64,000 nucleotides of DNA from Deuterostichococcus epilithicus (taxonomy: Eukaryota > Chlorophyta > Trebouxiophyceae > Prasiolales > Stichococcaceae): positions 1,302,001 to 1,366,000 of the forward strand of contig JAVTLE010000010.1 of NCBI GenBank assembly GCA_033439295.1, given 5' to 3'. The stretch's first letter is position 1. Every line of letters begins with the position of its first letter. A program made the translations under genes and the position numbers. This document shows, piece by piece, positions 11,866-22,300 of the stretch. A model generated the notes under the pieces. The model saw only the letters and a list, made by a program, of their open reading frames with translations, searched no databases and had not been told where the DNA came from.

Positions 11866-14219
11866 ATGGCACGGATGAGGGTGTCAGGCAACGTCAGCAC
11901 GGCCGCCGTCGCGGCGGCAGCGGCCGCAGAGTCCCTGGACCTCAGCTCGCAGCTGGAGCTGAACAACATCCGGGAGACCCTCATCCGGCAGGAGGACACG
12001 ATCATCTTCAGCATCATCGAGCGGGCGCAGTTTGCCGCAAACGGGCCAGTCTACGCGCCAGACGCGGTGCCGGTGCCGGAGTTTGCCGCCGACGGCCGCC
12101 GCTACTCGCTGCTGGAGTACATACTGCGACAGACGGAGCAGATCCACGGGCGCATCAGGCGCTACACCAGTCCCGACGAGCATGCCTTCTACCCGGACGC
12201 GGTGCCTTCGCTAGTGCTGCCGCCGCTCAAGTACCCCGAGGCAAGGCGGCCTTGTGTTAACCATCTGGCCCCGAGTGCTCAGGATCCTAGGCAATCCATT
12301 CTCAGGCAGACAGCTGTCTATGGTCGCCACGGCAGTCACATCCCAGCCCTCCACGGCTGCACACGGCTGCACACAGCCCCAGCCCTGCCCTGCGAACGGC
12401 CCTGCTGCCGGGACGCCTGGTGACATTGCCTGAGAAGATGCAAACATGGCACAGGTGCTGGCGCCGTACGCGAAGGACATCAACATCAACGACGACGTGA
12501 TGGCTATGTACCTGGCGCAGCTGCTGCCGGGCATCACACGGTCCGGCGACGACGGCAACTATGGCTCCTGCGCCTGCTATGACGTCCTGTGCCTCCAGGT
12601 CTGCATCTTGGTGTTGCGCCCGCCGTATACTGACAGAGCGCCGACGCAGCAGAGCGCCTGGTCACGTGTGGACATCGATGGCAGCTGCTGGCGGCATGTG
12701 GGCGGCTGGCCTTGAGCGCCCGATGCGCCGGGTACCAGGCTATTCACCAGCTCAGTGTGTGCAAAGCGTGTGCAAGGTCTGCAAACCTGCACCACCTCTC
12801 CAGCTGGAGTCATCCTTACCTAACAAGTGCTGCCGTTGCGCAGGCGCCCTCGCAGCGCATCCGCTGCCGCAAAACCGTGGCGGAAGCCAAAAGAACCGTC
12901 AGTGTCCTGCGTTCTGCGAATGTCCTCCGACATCCAATGATCAACACTGTTGCAGGCGCTGTCCAAGCGCATCCACTACGGCAAGTTCGTGGCGGAGGCC
13001 AAGTTCCGGTCGCAAACGGCGAAGTATGCGGAGCTCATTGCCGCGCAGGACGCGGAGGGCATCATGGACGCGCTCACCGACCGCGATGTGGAGCTCAAGG
13101 TGAGCACCTCGCTTGAGGTGCCCCGCACTGCAGTAGGATCTCCCGCGCATCTGGCAACTGGAAGCATCGAGACGCGGGGGGGCATCACTGCTGCGGTCGC
13201 CGACCGGGTCCTGGAGCTCTCAGGCTGCTTTCTTCCTTCTGATTCCCACTCTCTTCTTGTGAGGATTCCGTAGCCCTTGCGGCTGAAGCGGCGCAGGACG
13301 CAGTGGCGTACAGTGTGGACTGTACTGCCCCTTCATGACTTGTGCAAAATTCATCTCAGGTGCTGAGCGGCAAATCCGGGGGGAGAGGGGGGGGCTTGGG
13401 GTAGCGACAGCTGCAGAAACCATCGCTGTCGTCTGGTGTCAGTAGTTAGCCAGGCATGCTACCGCATGGAATGGACCCCAGGCGTGGGGCCGTCATGTCG
13501 GCCGTGGCGGCCCGCAGGTGGTGGACATAGCAGGGCTTGCCTCTCTGGACATGATGTGTATGGCAGGCAGGCAATTCGTCATGGCATCCGTAGAATTGGC
13601 TCTAAGATGGCCCGCAGATGGTGGGTCGGGCACGTTGGAAGGCGGCAACCTGGGTATGTCATGGTTCCAGGCAACTTTTTTATGTCCGATGTGGGGTGGC
13701 GCCAGGTGGCGGAAAGAGCTTGGGGCCACCCCTCTGGGCACGATGTGCATGGCGGGCAGCAGTCACAAGGAAAGACAGAGCCCGTCATGTCGTACTTATC
13801 ACTTCGGCCTCTTGGTCGCCCGCAGGTGGTGGACAGGGTGCGATGGAAGGCGGCCACCTACGGACAGGACGCAGACCCGGCGCAGCAGCAGCAGCAGCAG
13901 CAGAATGGGGCCGCAGGCAGCAATGGCGGCGCGCGCTACAAGGTGGCGCCAGATACCATCGCGATGCTGTACGATAAGTGGGTCATGCCGATGACCAAGC
14001 AGGTCCAGGTGGGTGCTTTCAACAACGCTTGTTGTTCACCCCGCTTGCTCGGTCTCCCTGATCCTGTGCCCGATGTCTGCTTGCGCAAAAGCGCCTGCTC
14101 TGACAATGCGAACCGACGAGGCTTCGATCAAGGATGAGAAGCTGACGTCCGTGCATGCGCAGGTGCAGTACCTTCTCAGGCGGCTAGAGGGAGAAAGTCC
14201 AGACGGCGTCAGGTCATGA
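11866..14219 (+). CDS. CM: Chorismate mutase, plant/fungal AroQ type
   Basis: Converts chorismate to prephenate at the branch to Phe and Tyr. Five exons close to 300 aa: 11866-12240, 12455-12598, 12956-13099, 13826-14008, 14163-14219. Recognised blocks are NIRETLIRQEDTIIFSIIER (active-site helix with Arg, Glu), YTSPDEHAFYPDAVP, ININDDVMAMYLAQLLPGIT, GDDGNYGSCACYDVLCLQ, ALSKRIHYGKFVAEAKFR (catalytic Arg/Lys) and the terminal VQYLLRRLEG. The start MARM resembles cytosolic plant CM2 (MARV...), and there is an acceptor-like AG just upstream, so a longer plastid form is possible. A Gln-rich loop (seven Gln) replaces part of the C-terminal region before YKVAPD. The first intron begins with GC (GAG|GCAAGG). 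Intron 3 contains degenerate copies of the next exon start. Confidence 0.95.
13511..13859 (+). repeat. Degenerate duplicated acceptor/exon starts in chorismate mutase intron 3
   Basis: The genuine exon-4 edge (13819-13859, CCCGCAG then GTGGTGGAC...) is echoed at 13511-13530 (18 of 20 bases) and 13611-13651 (33 of 41 bases). Flanking pieces recur too: a GATGTGYATGGC segment at about 13549-13571 and 13738-13760, and CCGTCATGTCG near 13490 and 13788. The echo at 13511 keeps a complete acceptor AG followed by the exon sequence. Confidence 0.8.
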
Positions 14220-14501
14220 CAGGCAAACCTGCGCCTTGTGTTCAGCATGGCGAGCTCCAGCAGCTCTGACCACGCAATTTTGGCAGCGATCAGCGGGTGA
14301 CGGGTTCAATGATGCGGCACTGCTGTGGCGCGTTTGGCTTCGTGGGGGATTTGGATTTGTCAGGGATTCGACCTGTTGAAAAATGGCAGGAAGGTACTAC
14401 CATCAATCAGGAGCAAGGACAGTAAACACAGAAAAAGACTTGAAACCACGAGCATGACAAGAAGAAAAACAGCCCCAGGTCGCGCTGCATACAACTCCTC
14501 G

Positions 14502-15831
14502 TCATTGCAAGAGGTCGTAGTCATCCAGCGCCTGTCCAAAAGACAGGGCAGCATTCTCAGCGCACTCAGGATACCTTTCTACTGCGACAGGCGGCGCAGG
14601 CCAGTCCAGCCGCACGAGCACAGAATGACCCGCGCCTGATTGAAGTTGCCAAGGCGCACCTCGTTGAATTTCTGGACCTTCCGTTTGATTTTGCTGGTGT
14701 CCACCCAGGTGACGAAGTCCTCCATGCTCCGCGTGACCAAAAATGCCGGGTCCGTAACCGTCTCCGGCCCGATGCGCACATGGCCCTGCAGTCAGATCAT
14801 AGGTTGTGTAAAGTCGCTAGAAGTAGGTGACCGAGCGCGGCCGTATGCAACAAGAGCAGCACAGTTGTGGTCGTCAAGGGCGCGCACAGTGCTACAGTAC
14901 AGCTGTGCAGCCGTGGCATGGCCTCCGAATGCAACAAAAAGTCGCGGCACACGTGCAGCACCGCGGCTGCCGGACCGACCAGGGACCAACAGGGCACCTG
15001 CTCGATGAAGGTGCACGCCTCCCGCAGCGTCTGCGCCATCTTGAGGCGCACCATGACGACCGCCAGCCGGCGGCGGCAGAAGGACGCCGTCGACAGCTTC
15101 TCCACCTGCAGGACCGTTGCTTTTCCATGAAGTTTTCCATGAAGTTCACGTCCCGTAGTCGTGTTTGGCCTGGCTGGCCTTTGCCAGTTTCCTCTGCCCA
15201 TGCATGCGTTCAGTCGTTTGGCACAATACAGCGCCCAAAGCGAGGCCGCCCACCTGCACCAGGCTCTTCTTCGTGGTGATGACCCCCATTGCGTACAGCC
15301 TGCACGCAACAAGCTTCAAAATTTCAAGACTGAGACGGTGCACAATTGGGGGGTTTTGTAACCGAGCTCTGCGGATGCTCTGTAAAGGCAGCAAATGCAT
15401 GCCATGTGCGCAGTTCCACATGCTGCTGGAGCGCAAGCAGCCAGAGGCACTGCGCCAGGCCCTCAAGGCAAGCGGCACTCACTTTTCTAGAAGCTGGTCT
15501 GTGAGCTCTATGCGCGTTGTGTCCCGCGCGTCCAGCTTTTTTATGACGCTGACTGTCTTAGTGACCATGCCGCAAATCTTGTTGTACTTTTTGTAGTCGT
15601 CGCGGTCCTGGATGTGATAGCGGCGCATGACCTGCGAGAGATCACGGAGCTGTCGGATCCCGCAACTGCTGAGCCAGGCTCCATGCCATGCATGCGGCCT
15701 GGGAAGGGCAGCAGGTTGGAGGGGTCCGGATCGCGATCGGACCTGCAACTCCCGCAAGTTGTGCTCGTTCTTCCATTGCAGAAAGTCGACCTTCTTCAGC
15801 AGCTTCTTCTCGTGGAACTTGAGCTGCCTCA
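14502..15831 (-). CDS. IMP3: IMP3, U3 small nucleolar ribonucleoprotein subunit (first residues unplaced)
   Basis: S4-domain protein of the Mpp10 complex that helps U3 snoRNA pair with pre-rRNA in the small-subunit processome. Exons: 15831-15743, 15631-15483, 15299-15254, 15105-14998, 14785-14660, 14531-14502. From the first complete codon these give 181 aa; with a Met-Val supplied from an upstream micro-exon the protein would be 183 aa, the yeast length. Blocks: [113 protein letters not shown] and the short last exon ALDDYDLLQ. No ATG lies in frame in the first listed exon; it begins after AG in phase 1, so an upstream exon ending ATGG is expected but was not found. Confidence 0.92.
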
Positions 15832-16594
15832 CTGCATGGGGGGTGGTGTGCCAGGCGTCAGCGCCGCATCGGCCTTGCTAGCGCATGGCGCATGGCCACG
15901 ACACATTCAATTAAATCCATGCGACAATTCGAGCTAATAAACATGCCGCTAGACAGCATGCGTCGGCAGCGCTGAAGGCATAAATGCATGCCCAAACGCA
16001 CTGGCTGCCGGCTGCGCCGCCCCCACGGAAGCACCGTATGAAAACTAGCTGCTCTCACTGTAGAGCTTCTCCCAGGTTTGAATGCCGTGGAAGCAATCCA
16101 GTGACTCGCAAAGGGTTGTGCACGAGCTGGCCTGTTCCGAGATAGAATTCGCGGGCAAGAATGGAGCTGATATCTTCCAAGCAGCGGTCGTGAGGTAAAG
16201 CGGCGGCCAACGATACTGAAAGCAGCTCAGTCAAAGCGACCGCGGATATTGATTGCACGTGTCTGCCTTGGTGCTGCAGTGTGGCAGCAATTGGGTGACC
16301 CGATTGGCTGCTGCCAGCTGCCTGCTACGCCAGCTGAACTAGGGTTTTTTCCCCTGCCCTGCAGCAACTCGTGCTGTGCACCAGGAGCTTGGGTGCCCCG
16401 TCATACGCGCAAACCCCATATTGTACAGCAATCAATTGTCGTTACGTCTCGAACAGCAGGCACTCATTCAGCCATTAGCGGCAATTCCGACCTGGCCTTT
16501 TAATCAGGTCCACTCGGAGTTCCGTCAGTCGCAGGCTCTGCAGAGACTTTCGAAAGCCACCTGGTGGACGTGAGTGAACTTTGCAGCTGCTGGT
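15832..16594. other. Divergent intergenic region (IMP3 / syntaxin-18)
   Basis: Holds the promoters of two divergent genes and should hold the missing first coding exon of IMP3. A 67-codon minus-strand open frame at 16055-16258 has no recognisable relatives and is not called. Confidence 0.5.
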
Positions 16595-18395
16595 ATGGAG
16601 GTCACTTCGCAGTTCCATGACCTGGTGCTGCAACAAGCTCGGGCCCAGAACCTCAGTGAGGTTAGGCACCTGTGCGTTAGTCTGTGTCTCCTGGTGGAGC
16701 TTTGCCATCCCATTCTTTGCAATGTTGCGCTTCGCTGTATGGCGCGCCCTGTGTGGTCATGCAGAGTTCTGTACAACGCATGTGGCCGCAGGACAAGCTG
16801 CTGAAGCTTAAGTCGTCGCACATACTCCGGGCGCTCTCCAGACAGTCCGTCTTCCAGGCCGCAGCCGCCGATGTGGTGGGAGCCGAGTGCTTGCAGATGA
16901 TCATTGATGTACCCGCACCTGTTGCCGCACACGCCATCCACAGCAGTGATCGCCATGGTCAGCTTTTATGAGACCATCCTCGTGAGGCTGTACGATGCCG
17001 GTGCACAGGCCAAGACGGTGCAGGCGGTCGGCGACCTGTGCCGGCGCCATCGGCGCGACTTCGTCCAGCCGGGCGCCTGCAGCGAGGCGGAGCGCGACCG
17101 CATCGAAGCGGAGATTGGGCAGTACATGAAGGCATGCACCAGCAACATAGCGCGGCTGGAGGCGGCCATCCCTAGCGCCGAGCAGGTGGCAGCAGGCAAG
17201 GCCGGCACCAACGCTTCAGCAGTCGCGCACCGCCATGGCGTGGTGAGATCTTACCTGCTGCACAAACATGCTTCCTGGCCCCAGTGATGCCAATTGTACC
17301 TGTCCAAGTTGTCTTGCGCACTCCCACGCCGAGGTGGGTTCTTGTTTGGTGACGAGCATGCTGCCTGACTGTACTTGTCACTGCCATCGCCCCTGTCTGC
17401 CGGCCCCGCGCATCCTGATGCCCCACGCTCAGAAGGATTCAGCAAGAAACAACAGTGCACTGGTCGGGAACTGCGCTGTGCATTGTATGCCGCAGTGCCT
17501 TATCCTCAGCGAGCGGCTGCAGCACATTGGCAGGGCCTTCGACCAGTGCCGCGCGGTGCGGTACCAGCAGCTCATGCGGCAGCGCAACAAGCGGTCAGCA
17601 TCCCAGGTGGCGAGGAGTCTCTCCCCGATGACCTGTATTATTGCTTCTGTGCAGCTGCTGTGGGGCAATACCAAGGGATGTTGCCCCTGCTACAGCCGTG
17701 CATGTGGCTGCTGCAGCCGTGCATGAGGTCGCTGCAGCCGTGCAGATGCTGCGACTGTATGCCTGCGACACAGGCGCTGGGGGCTGGGGCCAACCGCGGC
17801 TCGGCTGCAGCCAGCGCACCGGGCGCCAGCGTCTGGCAAAGTCAGGGGCAGCAGCAGCAGCAGGGACAGCAGGGACAGCAGCAGCAGCAGCAGCAGCAGG
17901 TGCAGGCTGTGTCGGATTCGGAAAACGCCGCGCTGCAGCAGGTGCTGCTGAGCATGAGCTCGGACGTGACGCGTGTGGAGCGCAGCATGCGAGAGATTGC
18001 CACGCTCAACCAGATGTTCTCCACGGCGATCGCCCACCAGTCGGAGCAGATCGAGCACATCTACACGCAGGTGACGCTGGGATTAGTGGGCCGTGCATTG
18101 TCATCCAAAAGCATGTGCCTGTACCGCAATCCCAGGTATTTCCGCGGTGCCGGTGGCGCTGTGCAGCCGTCATGAGGTACCGGAGGTGGAAGAAGCATGT
18201 GAGTGTGGTTTGTGTTTGCTTGTCGTGCAGGCTGTGCAGACGTCGGTCAACGTCACGAGGGGCAACCTGCACCTGCGGCAGGCCATCGCGTACAATGCCG
18301 CGGCCAGGCGCTATGTCATGGTGCTCTTGCTGGTCGCCAGCTTCGCGCTCTTGTTCTTCGACTGGTATTACAGCGGCAGAAAGCGGCGCAAGTAG
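16595..18395 (+). CDS. SYP81: Syntaxin-18 / SYP81-type ER Qa-SNARE
   Basis: A tail-anchored SNARE of the ER acting in Golgi-to-ER retrograde fusion (relatives Ufe1, STX18, SYP81). Supported exons: 16595-16660, from 16765, a segment ending 17242, 17496-17606, 17774-18070, 18231-18395. Conserved blocks are GDLCRRHRRDFVQPG with ERDRIEAEIGQYMKACTSNI (N-terminal helices), VAHRHGVCLILSERLQHIGR, a SNARE helix of about 50 residues (DVTRVERSMREIATLNQMFS, SEQIEHIYTQAVQTSV) and a C-terminal membrane anchor YVMVLLLVASFALLFFDWYY followed by the basic tail SGRKRRK. A Gln-rich linker (17841-17900) precedes the SNARE helix. The splice between the exon starting at 16765 and the one containing FYETILVRLYDAG (about 16940) could not be matched in phase, so that junction is uncertain. 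Confidence 0.88.
17848..17899 (+). repeat. CAG microsatellite coding polyglutamine in syntaxin-18
   Basis: Two runs of CAG interrupted by GGACAG encode a Gln-rich linker between the N-terminal helices and the SNARE motif. Related syntaxins have a short non-repetitive linker here. Confidence 0.85.
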
Positions 18396-19356
18396 GCCAG
18401 GTAGCTCTGACATGAGGACAGCACTACCATGGTTTCGCAAGCACTGCCGGTTCGGGTTCTCTGGTTAGGCGGTGTTACAAATCGCAGATTGTGACGTCGC
18501 GGCGAACTTGCCCAGGTCAGAACCGTGTGGGTATATCCTCCATCGCTACATGCCATGATTCCAGCTGTGGCTTCACTGGACAATTTGGCCAATGCCCAAG
18601 GAGCACCACTATCTAGACATGTTCTTTACTTCTGGTAGGCACCGCGCACACCCAGCCATGTGCCACGACACAGAAAGCTTTGTTTGCCACCATCTGGTCC
18701 ATTGGTAAGTGGACGAGCCTGACAGAACTGGTGGACGGCCGCAATCGGGGCTACACGTGCAGTGCAAAAGGATGACTAATCCTGGTCGGGCTGTTGCGTG
18801 AATGCGTGCCAAGCTGGATCCCAGGTCCGTGTGCAGCTGTCACGAGCACGCAGTGCCACAACCAGACACACCATTCTAGACACTGTACGCTGATACCGTC
18901 GATCAGACTCGATCCGGCGCTGCATCGCCTCAGGGTTGGCGCAGCGGAACAGCTGTTGTCCAGGTCGCGATCCGGCGCCCTGATAGATGTTGGCTCCTCT
19001 GGCCAGGCGCACGCCCAGAGCCGCGGCAAGCGACGCCTGATCATCGCGCAGCTGTTTGGCGGCGCCTTGTCGCCATCTCCGCCTAGCGCAATTCGGGCTT
19101 GCCAATAATAGGGGGTAGGCCTCTCGTCCGACGCCGGTGTTTGCCATTCTGCTGGTTGAAACGCTCCGCCAGAGTCCTTCTCTGACGACCATCGACTGAA
19201 ATGGTGCTCTTGCCTGCTGCGAGGCGCAGGGAACGCTCTGTGAGGCTGCTTGGAGCCCCCGGTGATTGCTCTTGCCTGTTTCGCATCACAGGGCCCTGCG
19301 ACGGCGCGGTCGGGGCGTTTCAGATCAGCAGCAGACTCGTGAAACATTAGCATCAG
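18396..19356. other. Intergenic: syntaxin-18 3' flank and zinc-finger gene promoter
   Basis: 961 bp between two plus-strand genes. A long open frame on the minus strand overlaps it but shows no homology or protein-like composition. No other element was recognised. Confidence 0.5.
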
Positions 19357-22300
19357 ATGCGTGCCCCGGAACAGCGGTGGCAGACGCAACAGCAGCTCCT
19401 GGCAGACGACCAAAGCTCGGGTCGCAGCTCGCCCCGTGAGCCACGCCGCCCAGACGTCAGCCGCCTACTCGACCAGGCGAAAGCTGGCCTGGCGCCTCTG
19501 GGTGAGTACTTGGACGGCCACATCGCCAGATCGGCAGCCGCATCGAGCGCCCCCGCTCGAGCTGCGGCGGCGGCCGCTCACCCACACACGCTGCCAGCTG
19601 TCGCGGGCGCCGGGCAGCCTACCGACGCCGAGGACGGGCGGAGGCGGCCTGCCACAGAGCCAGGGGTGCTGACAGAGGCGCTGCCGCGCTCGGCAGACGC
19701 CGCGCTGCTGGCCAGCGCCACTCTGCGCGCCTACCCGCACTCTGGCAGCGGCTCCGCGGCGCATGAGCCGCAGCAGGACTTCGGCGTCGCGCACTCGCTC
19801 TCAGCACCGGAGTTCAGCGAGCCAACGACACGCTTGCAGGTGCACACGACCCTGCTGCCGACTTCCTCCTGCTATCCTACGCCAGCACAATCCTCCGGAC
19901 ACCGCAAACACTGCACTCACTTTGCTAGACCTTGACTTGGACATCCAGCTGTGTGTGCATCAAAAGCGCGATCCATGTGGCTTTGGTGCCCTGCGAAGTG
20001 TTTGCCGTCATGGCGGCACAGGACACCGGCGATTGCCGCCGCGCGTCCCTGAGCAGCACATCGAGCTGCTCCAGCTGCACCGCACCGCGCCTGCAGAGGC
20101 AGCGAGACGCCTTCCTCGACCGATCGGACCGCTACTTGTGTGACGCCTGCGGTATAGCGACGGCCACGTACGAGGGTCTGCTGCACCACAACAGGTGTGA
20201 CTCGCCGCCGAGGCCTGCCAGGCATCGATGAGTTGCGTGAGTTCGGATCGCAGCCTGTCACAGCCACTAGGGGACTATGGCTGATCCACGCCTGCAGCTC
20301 AAGATGTCTGCCTGCTTCTCCCCACATCCGTATGACCTGCACATGCGTTTTCAAGCTTTCGAGCAGTTGTGACTCCTGCTGCGGTTCCGCACCCGTGTAC
20401 CTGCAGCACAAAGCGGCACCAGGAGCAGCACGAGCAGCTGCAGCACCAGCAGTCCGGGCAGCGCCGGGACGCGCCGGGAGGCGGCACGATGGCCGCGCTG
20501 CAGGAGGAGTGGGCGCCCAGCCGAGCCCGCACGCCCGTCGGCCACCTGCTGCAGCAACAGCAGCACCACAACGGCGGGGCCAGCAACTCGAGCGCGTCGC
20601 TGCCGCCGACGCCGCCGAACCTGGATCGGAGCCCTAAGTGCGGCGTCAGCGGCGCCGGTGGCGCCGGAAGCCCAAGCGCCAGCTGCCTGGCGCAGCGCCT
20701 GGGCGGCTACCCTGGCGGGGTCACAGCGGCGGCGGCGCGCCGCCTGCGCAGCGAGACCAGCTCCCAGAGCAGCAGCCCCATGCACGGCCCTGAGGTTCGC
20801 CTCACCTTTGATCACTCAAGCACAGGAGTGGGCATCCACACTTGCAAATTGCATGCATCTTGCAAACCACCTTGAACAAGCCTCTGCCTGAGACATACGC
20901 TGTCATGCATGACGAGTGACGAGGAGCAAAACGTGTGCCGCGCCCGCGCCCAAGCAGGGGCGACGGAGCATGCTGCGGGTGCGCATCGCGTCGGACGAGA
21001 GCCAGGTGCCGATTGGCTTCCGCTATGCGCCGGACGGTCGCACCCACGACGCAGCACCCGAGAAGTGCAGCGCGGCTGCTGAGCTGAACAGGTGCAGCGC
21101 TGTCCTGGGGCTCGAGACCCGTCTCTGCTGCCTATCAAGGAGGTTTCTTTGAGCAGGCCACTCTGAGGAGACCACTCTGAGCAGGCCGCCTGGCAGCTGC
21201 AGCTGTTGTAGCGCCCTTCAAACAGCTGCCGCAGTCCTGCAGCCATGCAGTGTGCCTCTGCGCCTCTCCCGACTCCTCGTTGGCGTCAAAAAGTCACCAG
21301 GTGTCGAGACTCGCGAGGCCGAAAGGAGGTTGCTGAAGGGCTTTCGTGTGTGTGGGGCAGGGACGCGCAGCTGCAGCACGCAGTGGTGCTGGGAGGCGGG
21401 ATGCCGCTAGAGGACGGGCTGGAGGCGCTGGCCGCGCGTTACTACTGCCAGGTTTGCGGCGTCGCCACCACCAGCGAGACCAACCTGCAGGTGCGGCCGG
21501 TTTTGCTCCCTGCACCCTGGCCAAGCTTGCGCTTTCATGGCCGCGGCAGCCGCTCAAGGCTGCCCTTCAAGGCAGTCTCACGCCAACCTTCAAGGCGTTC
21601 TCACGCAGAGGCTGCCGGCAGGAACGAAGGCCGCTCAGTCAGGCACAAAGCCACGGCATCTCGGCTGCTCGCCTTTCCAGGCGTCACGCTGTCCCGTGTA
21701 GCTCGTGGGCGCCGGATTTCTGGACCACATTGACACAACCACGCAGGACCACGTGCGGGGGAAGAAGCACCAGCGGCGCATGGCGCGGGCGGGCGTGTCG
21801 GGCGACGCCGGCGGGCTGCAGCCGCAGGCGTCCGCGGCGTCCNGCTCCTCCCACAGCACGCCGCCGCCGCGGGCGCCAACGCCGCCGTCGCGCCCGGGCT
21901 CCGCTGCGCTGCCGCCGGCCGGCGGCTGGGCTTCGGGCCTCTCCTATGGCGGCGGCTACGGCGGCAGCCGCGGCGTGTCGAGGGTGCCCTCCCTGCAGCA
22001 CCTCAACTCGCTGCAGCGGGTGCGCGACGGATGGCATCTGCCTACATGTCTGCCTACGCAAGCGAAGTCTTCCTGCAATGACCTTTGCTGCAGAATTCCT
22101 CTGGAGGTGTTGGGTTCCTGGAGCTGCTGCTGCGGTCGGCGAGCCAGACAGGCATGTATGGCACGCCTCGCGCCAGGGACCAGATGCCCACGTCCCCAGC
22201 AGTCCACATCCCAAATCACTCCTCAGAGCGCGCAGGCAAGCAAGTGCGATTGGAGGCTGATTGGTTCGATCTGACTGGTTTGACACTGCACGGCACAGGT

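Noticed and set aside
13489-13859. Possible CRISPR-like or satellite array
   Set aside because: Repeat units are unequal, degenerate and related to the adjoining exon, so they are intron-internal duplications.
16055-16258. 67-codon minus-strand open frame as possible IMP3 first exon
   Set aside because: Its sequence is unrelated to IMP3 and it cannot be spliced in phase to the RQLKFHEKK exon.
18751-19413. 220-codon minus-strand open frame between syntaxin-18 and the zinc-finger gene
   Set aside because: No ATG start near conserved sequence, composition is not protein-like, and it runs into the antisense of the zinc-finger first exon.
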